Part shown: positions 8,708 to 15,175 of the stretch, piece by piece
Layout of the letters: each line of letters opens with the position of its first letter
How positions within the stretch are numbered: position 1 is the stretch's first letter
Assembly (NCBI GenBank): GCA_013151365.1
Contig: JAADIK010000022.1
Location: 1 to 21,538, forward strand
Reading direction: 5' to 3'
DNA: 21,538 nt
Source: Deltaproteobacteria bacterium
GTDB lineage: Bacteria > Desulfobacterota > Desulfobulbia > Desulfobulbales > Desulfobulbaceae
Made by a program: the position numbers and the translations under genes
The notes under the pieces: generated by a model
Database searches by the model: none
What the model saw: only the letters and a program-made list of their open reading frames with translations
What the model was told of the DNA's origin: nothing

Positions 8708-8854
8708 TCAGCGATCGCCTGTCTCTGAATTACAGGGATCGCTGTTGTTGATCAACCGGCAATATTCTCTAACCAGTTTCCAACGCTGAGCCGGACTCAA
8801 TCGAAAATAAATAGGGCTCAACATCAGTATGCGAATTGCTTTACGCGGGGTCAT
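8708..8854 (-). CDS. 48-residue small protein upstream of the PilZ gene
   Basis: This short gene runs from ATG at 8854 to TGA at 8708-8710. The product begins MTPRKAIRILMLSPIYFRL and continues SPAQRWKLVREYCRLI before a polar tail. It looks protein-like: a basic start, a hydrophobic helix and a second amphipathic helix (RWKLVREYCRLI). GGAG lies ten bases upstream of the ATG, and a strong sigma-54-type promoter sits about 45 bases upstream. I do not recognise a function. A role as a partner or regulator of the PilZ protein is inference from position only. Confidence 0.55.
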   Translation of the reverse strand: MTPRKAIRILMLSPIYFRLSPAQRWKLVREYCRLINNSDPCNSETGDR

Positions 8855-8898
8855 CTTTTATTTCTCCGGCTGTTTTTCCTCCGCCACACTAAAATTGT

Positions 8899-8914
8899 TG
8901 CAAAATCGATGCCA
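8899..8914 (-). promoter_or_regulatory. Sigma-54 (RpoN) -24/-12 promoter
   Basis: On the minus strand the sequence reads TGGCATCGATTTTGCA. Against the RpoN consensus TGGCACG-N4-TTGCA it matches 10 of 12 defined bases, with the invariant GG and GC in exact register. The predicted transcript start is near 8888, about 34 bases before the small-protein ATG. Activation would need an enhancer-binding protein; I could not identify its site. Confidence 0.65.
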
Positions 8915-9003
8915 CAATTGTTGCTTTTTCACGGCAATCTGCAGGCAATCCAGCGAGCCGTAAACCGACAACCATCCAAGATAACTAGGAATAAGCGAAG
9001 AAA

Positions 9004-9025
9004 GAAAAAAAGCCTCAACTTGAGG
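9004..9025 (-). terminator. Possible terminator between polA and the sigma-54 unit
   Basis: Reading the minus strand, CCTCA-AGT-TGAGG (9013-9025) forms a 5-bp stem with a 3-base loop and is followed by CTTTTTTTC. The stem is short. It lies about 110 bases past the polA stop and would shield the downstream unit from polA read-through. Confidence 0.4.
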
Positions 9026-9109
9026 AGATACCACCCGTATTCCCATGCATCAAAAGCACACTTCCGTATTACAGGAATGTTATTAAGATACTTTTTTTTT
9101 CTTTGCAAG

Positions 9110-9137
9110 AAAAAAAATGGATCGCCGTCACCGATCA
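9110..9137 (-). terminator. Likely polA terminator
   Basis: On the minus strand the polA stop codon runs into GATCG-(7 bases)-CGATC, followed by CA and eight T. The stem is only 5 bp. The T-run also forms one arm of an 11-bp A/T hairpin (9093-9117), so the region is strongly structured. Confidence 0.45.
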
Positions 9138-11831
9138 AGCGCTTCCGCCCTCTATCTTGGCAAGATTCCGGCTGACGGTCAGGTTCACCTCCAGGGGAAC
9201 ATCCAGTTCGAAAACGTTTTCCATGGCGTCCTGAAGAAGCTCCCTGGTTGCGTCGACCTCGTTTTCAGGCACCTCAAGGACCAACTCATCATGAATCTGC
9301 AGGATCATCCGCGCTCCGAGCCCCTGGACGCGGAGGTCCCTGTCGACCTCCAGCATGGCCAGCTTGATAATATCGGCCGCCGTCCCCTGGATAGGGGTAT
9401 TGATGGCCGTGCGCTCGGCAAACTCGCGCCGGGTCCGATTTCTGCTGTTAATGTCCGGCAGCACCCGGCGCCGGCCGAGAAGCGTGGTTACGTATCCGTC
9501 CTGCCGGGCCTGCTCGACAATGGCTTCCATAAAATCCTTGACGCCTTTATAATGGGAAAAATATCTGTCGATAAACGTCTGGGCCTCTTTGCGGCTGATA
9601 TTCAACTGGCTGGACAGACCAAAGCTCGACATGCCGTAGATAATACCGAAGTTAATGGTTTTGGCGACCCGGCGCATGGCCGAGGTAACCAGCTGCGGGG
9701 CCACGAAAAAAATCTCGGCCGCCGTCAGCCGATGGACGTCCTGGCCCTCGCGGAAGGACTTGAGCAGGACCTGATCCCGGGAATAATGGGCCAGGATCCG
9801 CAGATCAATCTGTGAATAATCACCGGAGAGCAGGACATGCCCCGTGGCCGCGACAAAGGCGGAGCGGATGCGCTGGCCGTCTTCGCTGCGGACTGGAATA
9901 TTCTGCAGATTCGGCTTGCTGGAACTCAGGCGGCCGGTGGCCGTGCCGCACTGGTTGAAGGAGGTATGCACCCGGCCGTTCCTGCCGGTGGCCATGATGA
10001 TCAGTTGATCGACATAGGTCGACTTGAGCTTGGCCAGGTTACGATAGCTGAGAATCAACCGCGGCAGCTCGTGCTGCTGGCTCAATCGCCCCAGCACCTT
10101 GACGTCGGTTGAATAGCCGGATTTTGTCTTGCGGCCCCGGGGCAGCTTCAGGTCCTCGAACAGGATTTCCGCCAGCTGGCGGGGCGAATTGATATTAAAT
10201 TCCCGGCCGGCCTGCCGGTAAATTTCCACCTCCAGCTCCGCCAGCTTGCGCCCGAACTCCGCCGACAGGCTGCCCAGGAGGTCGGTATCCACGCCGATTC
10301 CCGCCCTCTCCATTTCCGCGAGTACCGGCACCAGCGGGCACTCCAGGTCCGAAAACAGAGACCACAGGCTCAACTCTTTCAACCGGGGCTCCTGCTGCTC
10401 GAAAAGCCGCAGGGCACCGTACACGTCTTCACAACTGTAATCCCTGGCAGCCTCCAGGCCGACCCCGGCAAAACTATCTTCCCGCTTATCGCCGCCCACA
10501 ACCTCTGAAAACGAGGTCAACTCCAGGTCCATTTCCCGGCAGAGATCATCAAGCTTATAGATCCGGCGGCCGGGATCGATAAGCCAGGCGCCGATCATGG
10601 TGTCATACAGGGGGCCGGCCATCCTGATGCCGCCGTTATGCGGACCGGCCAGCACCGCCCAGTCATATTTGAGGTTATGTCCTATTTTGGGCAGGTCGGG
10701 ATTTTCAAGAAAGGGCCGCAGGAAATCGACGATTTCCCGTAGCGGCAGCTGCTGCGGCAAAAGCTGCGCTTCCCGGTCACGGTGGCCGCAGGGGATATAC
10801 CAGGCCGTATCCGTATTCACGCACAGAGAAATCCCGACCAACCGGGCGGTCAACTGGTCAAGCGAAGTGGTTTCGGTATCGACGACCAGACGGCCGGCCC
10901 CGGCCAGCTGCCGGCCGAGTTCCGTAAGCTGCGCCCTGCTCTGCACCAGGGAAAATCCCTTGGTCTCCACCTTGCGGGCCGGGACATCGGCCTTGAGAAG
11001 GGTAAAAAACTCCAGTTCGGTCAGGAGCTGCCGCAGGGCATCAGGATCGGGTTTTCGCCGGCGGTAAGCCTCGGGCTGCTCCGGGATCCGGGCCTCGCTG
11101 TCGAGCCGGATCAGGTCCCGGGACAGGAATGCGTCATCCCGGTGGGCGAGCAGGCGCTCCTTGAGCTTGGACGGCTTCATGCCGTCGACTTCGGCATACA
11201 GTCCTTCCAGGTTTCCATACCGGTCGATCAGTTTCTGCGCTGTTTTCGGGCCGATCCCCGGCACGCCGGGAATATTATCAGCGCTGTCCCCGGTCAGGGC
11301 GAAGTAATCAAGCAATTGCCCCGGCTCGACGCCATACTTCTTTTTCACCGCCGCCGGGTCCATGAGACGGTCGCTCATGGGATCCCACAGGGAAACCGTA
11401 TCGGAAACAAGCTGCAGCAGATCCTTATCGCCGGAGACGATCATCACCCGGCAGCCCCTGGCGGTGAGCTTTTTCGTGACCGAGGCGATCAGGTCATCGG
11501 CTTCCAGGTCATCATGTTCCAGGCATAAGATATTGTAGGCCTGCACGATTCTTCGGATATAGGGAATCTGAACCGCAAGGTCATCGGGCATGGGGGGACG
11601 GTTTGCCTTGTAGCTGGGGCAGAGGCGATGACGGAAGACCGGCCCCCGGGTATCAAAGGCCACTGCCAGGCAGGACGGATCACGCTCCCGGAGAATGCGA
11701 CGCAGAATCGTCGTGAATCCGTAAACAGCGTGGGTAGGCAGACCGTTTGCAGTACTTAGGGGTGAAATGGCGTGATAGGCCCGGTGAATATAGGCAGTGC
11801 CGTCTACAAGATAAATCTCTTCGCATGTCAT
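9135..11831 (-). CDS. polA: DNA polymerase I
   Basis: Pol I fills gaps and removes RNA primers in replication and repair. All three modules are present in 898 residues. The N-terminal 5' nuclease has AVAFDTRGPVFRH, LEADDLIAS, SGDKDLLQLV and GDSADNIPGVPGIGPKTA. The proofreading domain is intact: VVDTETTS with Asp318 and Glu320, then HNLKYDWAV and YSCEDVYGAL. In the polymerase domain, motif A is GDYSQIDLR (catalytic Asp671), motif B is RRVAKTINFGIIYG and motif C is IHDELV (His847, Asp848, Glu849). The position equivalent to E. coli Glu710 in motif A, the steric gate against ribonucleotides, is Asp676 here. Motif B keeps Phe, which normally disfavours dideoxynucleotides. A palindromic mini-element lies 18 bases upstream of the ATG; no clear ribosome-binding site is seen. 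Confidence 0.97.
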   Translation of the reverse strand: MTCEEIYLVDGTAYIHRAYHAISPLSTANGLPTHAVYGFTTILRRILRERDPSCLAVAFDTRGPVFRHRLCPSYKANRPPMPDDLAVQIPYIRRIVQAYNILCLEHDDLEADDLIASVTKKLTARGCRVMIVSGDKDLLQLVSDTVSLWDPMSDRLMDPAAVKKKYGVEPGQLLDYFALTGDSADNIPGVPGIGPKTAQKLIDRYGNLEGLYAEVDGMKPSKLKERLLAHRDDAFLSRDLIRLDSEARIPEQPEAYRRRKPDPDALRQLLTELEFFTLLKADVPARKVETKGFSLVQSRAQLTELGRQLAGAGRLVVDTETTSLDQLTARLVGISLCVNTDTAWYIPCGHRDREAQLLPQQLPLREIVDFLRPFLENPDLPKIGHNLKYDWAVLAGPHNGGIRMAGPLYDTMIGAWLIDPGRRIYKLDDLCREMDLELTSFSEVVGGDKREDSFAGVGLEAARDYSCEDVYGALRLFEQQEPRLKELSLWSLFSDLECPLVPVLAEMERAGIGVDTDLLGSLSAEFGRKLAELEVEIYRQAGREFNINSPRQLAEILFEDLKLPRGRKTKSGYSTDVKVLGRLSQQHELPRLILSYRNLAKLKSTYVDQLIIMATGRNGRVHTSFNQCGTATGRLSSSKPNLQNIPVRSEDGQRIRSAFVAATGHVLLSGDYSQIDLRILAHYSRDQVLLKSFREGQDVHRLTAAEIFFVAPQLVTSAMRRVAKTINFGIIYGMSSFGLSSQLNISRKEAQTFIDRYFSHYKGVKDFMEAIVEQARQDGYVTTLLGRRRVLPDINSRNRTRREFAERTAINTPIQGTAADIIKLAMLEVDRDLRVQGLGARMILQIHDELVLEVPENEVDATRELLQDAMENVFELDVPLEVNLTVSRNLAKIEGGSA

Positions 11832-11849
11832 AGGCTTGATTTTAAGAAT

Positions 11850-11883
11850 CCTGAATCCGCGAGCGTTCGAGAACAGATTCAGG
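11850..11883. repeat. 34-bp palindromic mini-element (copy C)
   Basis: CCTGAATC (11850-11857) and GATTCAGG (11876-11883) form an 8-bp perfect inverted repeat. The first 25 bases match the reverse complement of the right end of copy A (12979-13003) with two mismatches, and that of copy B (18745-18769) with three. It therefore looks like a family member that lost its centre. It lies 18 bases upstream of the polA start and may form a hairpin in the mRNA leader. Confidence 0.65.
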
Positions 11884-12021
11884 TTTTTATTTTTCAGACC
11901 ATACTTCGATCAGGATTATCAATCTAACCATACCAGGCCGTTCATCTTAACAACTCCGGTCGCGGAATCCACGAAAAAAACAAAAACGTATTTTGCCGCC
12001 GCCTTATTCCAGGCCGGCGAC

Positions 12022-12053
12022 AAAAAAACCCCTGCCGGCAAAGCCGGCAGGGG
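12022..12053 (-). terminator. Rho-independent terminator of the hibernation/cold-shock gene
   Basis: A perfect 11-bp GC-rich stem (12029-12039 pairing with 12043-12053, loop of three bases) is followed on the minus strand by seven T (12022-12028). It lies 31 bases past the stop at 12084, so it ends that transcript before polA. Confidence 0.93.
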
Positions 12054-12083
12054 CGCAAACAATCTATATCCTTATGACAAAAA

Positions 12084-12626
12084 TCAGCCTCTCCCGGCAC
12101 GAACCAAGGTGGCCTGAGGTCCCTTGTCCCCTTCCGCGACGCTGAACATAACCACATCCCCCTCGTTCAGATCGCCCATGGAGACATCCTTCAGGGCGTT
12201 CTCATGAAAAAAAATCTCCTGCTCATCCGAAGTGACGATAAACCCATACGATTCATAGGGAAAAAGCCGCTTGATAATGCCGGTGCCGTTCCCGTCAAGG
12301 ACGGCCCCCTGGGCTTTAACGCTTTTATGAGCCTGTTTTTTCCTGACAATCTCCTTGAGCTGCAACCCCAGGACATCAAAGGCCTCCACCAGCAGCGGAT
12401 GCACCTTATTGCCCCTTCTTTTTACCACCACCGTATCATTGGGCACCGAGGCGACCACCCGCACTTCATAACCGCCCTCTTTGTAGTGAGAGGTGCTTTC
12501 GATGGTCACGCGCAGATAAAGAACAAAGTTGGCATAATGCCGAACCAGCTTTGCCTTCTCACCTTCGATTTTCTCCTGCCAGCCCTTACGCATGTCAAGA
12601 TTTCTCGCCTCAATCTTCAGTTCCAT
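12084..12626 (-). CDS. Ribosome hibernation factor (HPF/RaiA) fused to a cold-shock domain
   Basis: This 180-residue protein joins two RNA-related domains. Residues 1-100 match the HPF/RaiA (YfiA) fold: MELKIEARNLDM opening, a central basic strand-helix region and KVHPLLVEAFDVLGLQLKEI. Members of that family bind the small ribosomal subunit and silence translation in stress. Residues about 112-178 are a cold-shock OB-fold with the two RNA-binding motifs in slightly degenerate form, YGFIV and IFFHEN. A short basic linker (VRKKQAHKS) connects them. The usual dimerisation tail of long HPF is absent and the cold-shock domain takes its place. GGAGG lies six bases before the ATG. It appears to be a single-gene unit with its own terminator. 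Binding of the ribosome plus nearby RNA is inference. Confidence 0.88.
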   Translation of the reverse strand: MELKIEARNLDMRKGWQEKIEGEKAKLVRHYANFVLYLRVTIESTSHYKEGGYEVRVVASVPNDTVVVKRRGNKVHPLLVEAFDVLGLQLKEIVRKKQAHKSVKAQGAVLDGNGTGIIKRLFPYESYGFIVTSDEQEIFFHENALKDVSMGDLNEGDVVMFSVAEGDKGPQATLVRAGRG

Positions 12627-12807
12627 ACAGTTCCTCCACTGTTATCCAACGATAGCGGCCCCATGTCGCTATCATGTCCGAACATTGACCAAGCAAGCCC
12701 GGAACTACGAAACTCCATGCTTCAGGCAGCAACAATAAATGGTCACGGGACAGACCGGAACCCCGAGTCTCCACGGACTTCGCGCCTTCCGGATTATCTA
12801 CCGAGCT
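12627..12807. other. Non-coding gap before the palindromic element
   Basis: This stretch lies upstream of the hibernation-factor gene and must hold its promoter, but I see no convincing -35/-10 pair. Short frames here have no start signal or recognisable product. Confidence 0.4.
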
Positions 12808-13003
12808 CCTGAATCATTGCTCACCCTTTTGTTTAACTATAGGCACAGCGAACCCATCAAATCAAGGGCAAGCACACAATTTATTGGCCCGACCCCCGTG
12901 ACGGCACATCCACTGCGTTGGCAACTCGTTGATATCACGCCAGGATAATCAACCTCGTTGCCGCCTTGCAGCTGCACCGTTCTCGAATGCTCACGGATTC
13001 AGG
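12808..13003. repeat. Palindromic intergenic element, copy A
   Basis: The element is bounded by CCTGAATC (12808-12815) and GATTCAGG (12996-13003). Its right part (12902-13004) aligns without gaps to 18668-18770 with 8 differences in 103 bases. Within that part, GGCAAC..GTTGAT and ATCAAC...GTTGCC can pair as an interrupted 12-bp stem. The left part is diverged, sharing mainly TTTTGTTTAA-TAT (from 12827). It carries no gene. It lies in the divergent region between the hibernation-factor gene and hemH, ending 36 bases before hemH. Confidence 0.75.
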
Positions 13004-13039
13004 TTGACGATAACGGGTAAAAACGGCTACAGTCGGTCC

Positions 13040-14005
13040 ATGCAACAGCAAGAAACTACAGGAGTTCTTCTCCTGAACCTGGGCGGTCCCGAAAGCCTGG
13101 ACGAGGTGGAGCCCTTCCTCTACAATCTTTTTTCCGACCGGCAGATCATTCGCCTGGGCCCGGCCTTTCTGCAAAAAACCATTGCCCGGCTGATTGCCCG
13201 GCGCCGGGCGCCGAAGTCCAGAGAAAACTATCGCAAAATCGGCGGCGGCTCACCCATCAACCGGATCACGGCAGACCAGGCCCAGGCCCTGGAACAGAGA
13301 CTCCGGCCTGACGGTCGATTCATGGTCAGGGTCTGCATGCGCTACCACCCTCCCCTGGCCCGGCAGGCGCTCCGACAGATGACGGCCGCCGGCGTCCGCC
13401 GGATCATTGGCCTGCCGCTCTATCCGCACTACTCCATTGCCACCACCGGCTCATCATTTTCCGACCTGCACCGGGCGGCCGGGGTCGTTGCACCGGCGCC
13501 GGCCATCGTGGAGATTCGTTCCTGGCCCCGGCAACCGTTGTATATCAACTGCCTGGCCAGGCGGGTCCGGGAAGGACTTGACCGGTTCAGCGACGTCCCG
13601 GTACAGGTTGTCTACAGCGCCCACAGTCTGCCGAAAAAATTTATCGCCGAGGGCGACCCCTATGTCCGGGAGCTGGAAACGACGATTCATGCCCTGGAAG
13701 AAAAAACCGGCCAACCGGGACGACTCTGCTATCAGAGCCGCAGCGGTCCGGTAGAGTGGCTGGAACCATCCACCCCGGACATGCTGCGCCGGCTGGCTGA
13801 CCAGGGGTGTAAAAACATCCTGATGGTCCCTATCAGTTTCGTGTCTGACCATGTCGAAACCCTGTACGAAATCGACATGCTCTACCGGGACATGGCACAT
13901 GAGATGGGGATACGCCTGGAGTCTACCAGGGCGCTCAATGATGATCCGGAGTTTATCGCCGCCCTGCACGACCTGGTTATGAACGCCGCCGGACGGGCAG
14001 AATGA
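13040..14005 (+). CDS. hemH: Ferrochelatase
   Basis: Ferrochelatase inserts Fe(II) into a porphyrin at the end of haem synthesis. From the ATG at 13040 the protein has 321 residues, usual for bacterial forms without a 2Fe-2S tail. It opens with GVLLLNLGGPESLDEV, the family signature. Catalytic His195 is in VYSAHSLPKKF, YQSRSGPVEWLEPST follows, and Glu273 is in SFVSDHVETLYEID. The open frame extends 37 codons upstream, but those codons overlap the palindromic element and do not look like protein. The ribosome-binding site is poor. The gene is alone on its strand and its stop is 3 bases from the rodA stop. Whether it acts on protoporphyrin IX or coproporphyrin III cannot be told here. Confidence 0.93.
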   Translation: MQQQETTGVLLLNLGGPESLDEVEPFLYNLFSDRQIIRLGPAFLQKTIARLIARRRAPKSRENYRKIGGGSPINRITADQAQALEQRLRPDGRFMVRVCMRYHPPLARQALRQMTAAGVRRIIGLPLYPHYSIATTGSSFSDLHRAAGVVAPAPAIVEIRSWPRQPLYINCLARRVREGLDRFSDVPVQVVYSAHSLPKKFIAEGDPYVRELETTIHALEEKTGQPGRLCYQSRSGPVEWLEPSTPDMLRRLADQGCKNILMVPISFVSDHVETLYEIDMLYRDMAHEMGIRLESTRALNDDPEFIAALHDLVMNAAGRAE

Positions 14006-14008
14006 ACC

Positions 14009-15121
14009 CTAAGTCTTGATCTGATAACGCCGCATCCTGATGTTCATCAGAATGCCGATGCTGATCAGGGTGGTCAACAGAGATGAACCGCCGTAACTGA
14101 ACAGGGGCAGAGGAATACCCACCACGGGCAGAAAGCCCATGATCATGAACAGGTTGATGACCGCCTGCCAGAAAATAAGCATCACCAGGCCAAAGGCCAG
14201 CAGCACCCCGAATTTGTCGCGGGCCGTCATGGCGATATTGATTCCCCAGAGCAGCAGAAAAAAATAGCAGCCCAGAAAAAATACACTGCCGACAAAGCCC
14301 CATTCCTCGGCCCATACCGAAAAGGCGAAGTCGGTATGCCGTTCCGGCAGAAAGTGCAGATGCCCCTGGGTTCCCTCCAGAAACCCCTTGCCGAAAACCT
14401 GGCCGCTGCCGACGGCGATCTTGGACTGCATGATCTGGTAGCCGTGGTTCATGGGGTCGCCCTCGGGATTCAAAAAAGTTTCGATCCGGCGGCGCTGGTA
14501 GTCCTTGAGCAAAAATTTCCAGCCGATAAAGGCGACGCCTATGCCGGCGGTTCCCAGAATAGAGATGGTGGACCAGCGCAGCTTGACAAACAGGGTCATG
14601 GAAACGAACAGAATGCCAAGCATCAGGGCCGTACCGAGGTCCGGCTGCATCATGATGAGAACAAAGGGAACAGCGGTCAGGATCCCCGGCTGGACGATGT
14701 CGCGGAGACGATAGCCGTCTTCCGTGCCGTGGTTCGAATAATAAGCGGCCAGCACGAGAACTACCGCCAGCTTGGCCGGCTCCGAGGGCTGCAGATGGAA
14801 AAAACCGAGATTGATCCAGCGCTGGGTCCCGGCAATAGTGTGGACAAAAAGACCGGTATAGATCAGCAACAGGATGACAACGCCGTACAGGATATAGCCC
14901 AGGGGCACCAACTCCTTATAGTCAAAGGTGACCAGAATGAGAATCAGGACATAACCGAAGAGGAGGATATAGAGCTGTTTAAAAAAAATCGGCGAAGGAT
15001 CGGGGCCGCCGTTCCAGGTTGAGCTGAACAGATTGACAAGGGCCATCCCCGAAACCAGCAGGAGAAAAAGCACCATCACCCAGTCGAAATCATAAATAAG
15101 GCGGCGGTCGAATCTAAGCAT
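14009..15121 (-). CDS. rodA: Rod-shape SEDS glycosyltransferase RodA
   Basis: RodA polymerises glycan strands from lipid II for side-wall growth, working with PBP2. The 370-residue protein has about ten membrane helices and the SEDS signatures: AGTQRWINLGFFHLQPSE, MQPDLGTAL, and FLPERHTDFAFSVWAEEWG, which contains the conserved catalytic Asp region. Near the C-terminus GIPLPLFSYGGSSLL is typical for RodA/FtsW; close linkage to mrdA and mreBCD makes RodA the better call. It is last in the mreB-mreC-mreD-mrdA-rodA block, 54 bases after mrdA. The ATG at 15121 has no clear ribosome-binding site, and a heptamer repeat lies just upstream. It ends tail to tail with hemH, with 3 bases between the stops. 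Confidence 0.95.
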   Translation of the reverse strand: MLRFDRRLIYDFDWVMVLFLLLVSGMALVNLFSSTWNGGPDPSPIFFKQLYILLFGYVLILILVTFDYKELVPLGYILYGVVILLLIYTGLFVHTIAGTQRWINLGFFHLQPSEPAKLAVVLVLAAYYSNHGTEDGYRLRDIVQPGILTAVPFVLIMMQPDLGTALMLGILFVSMTLFVKLRWSTISILGTAGIGVAFIGWKFLLKDYQRRRIETFLNPEGDPMNHGYQIMQSKIAVGSGQVFGKGFLEGTQGHLHFLPERHTDFAFSVWAEEWGFVGSVFFLGCYFFLLLWGINIAMTARDKFGVLLAFGLVMLIFWQAVINLFMIMGFLPVVGIPLPLFSYGGSSLLTTLISIGILMNIRMRRYQIKT

Positions 15122-15129
15122 GAGATGAT

Positions 15130-15150
15130 TAAAAGTTAAGAGTTAAAAGT
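15130..15150. repeat. Three tandem heptamers between mrdA and rodA
   Basis: The plus strand reads TAAAAGT, TAAGAGT, TAAAAGT in direct succession. It fills the only gap longer than 15 bases between mreC and rodA and lies where a rodA ribosome-binding site would be expected. Confidence 0.6.
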
Positions 15151-15175
15151 TGAACGACCATGACGACACAACACC

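Noticed and set aside
8858..9046. 62-codon minus-strand frame upstream of the small protein
   Set aside because: It overlaps the sigma-54 promoter, lacks a ribosome-binding site and its product resembles no protein family.
12204..12812. 202-codon plus-strand frame opposite the hibernation-factor gene
   Set aside because: Antisense to a confident HPF-CSD gene; the short tail beyond it (from about 12718) has no start signal.
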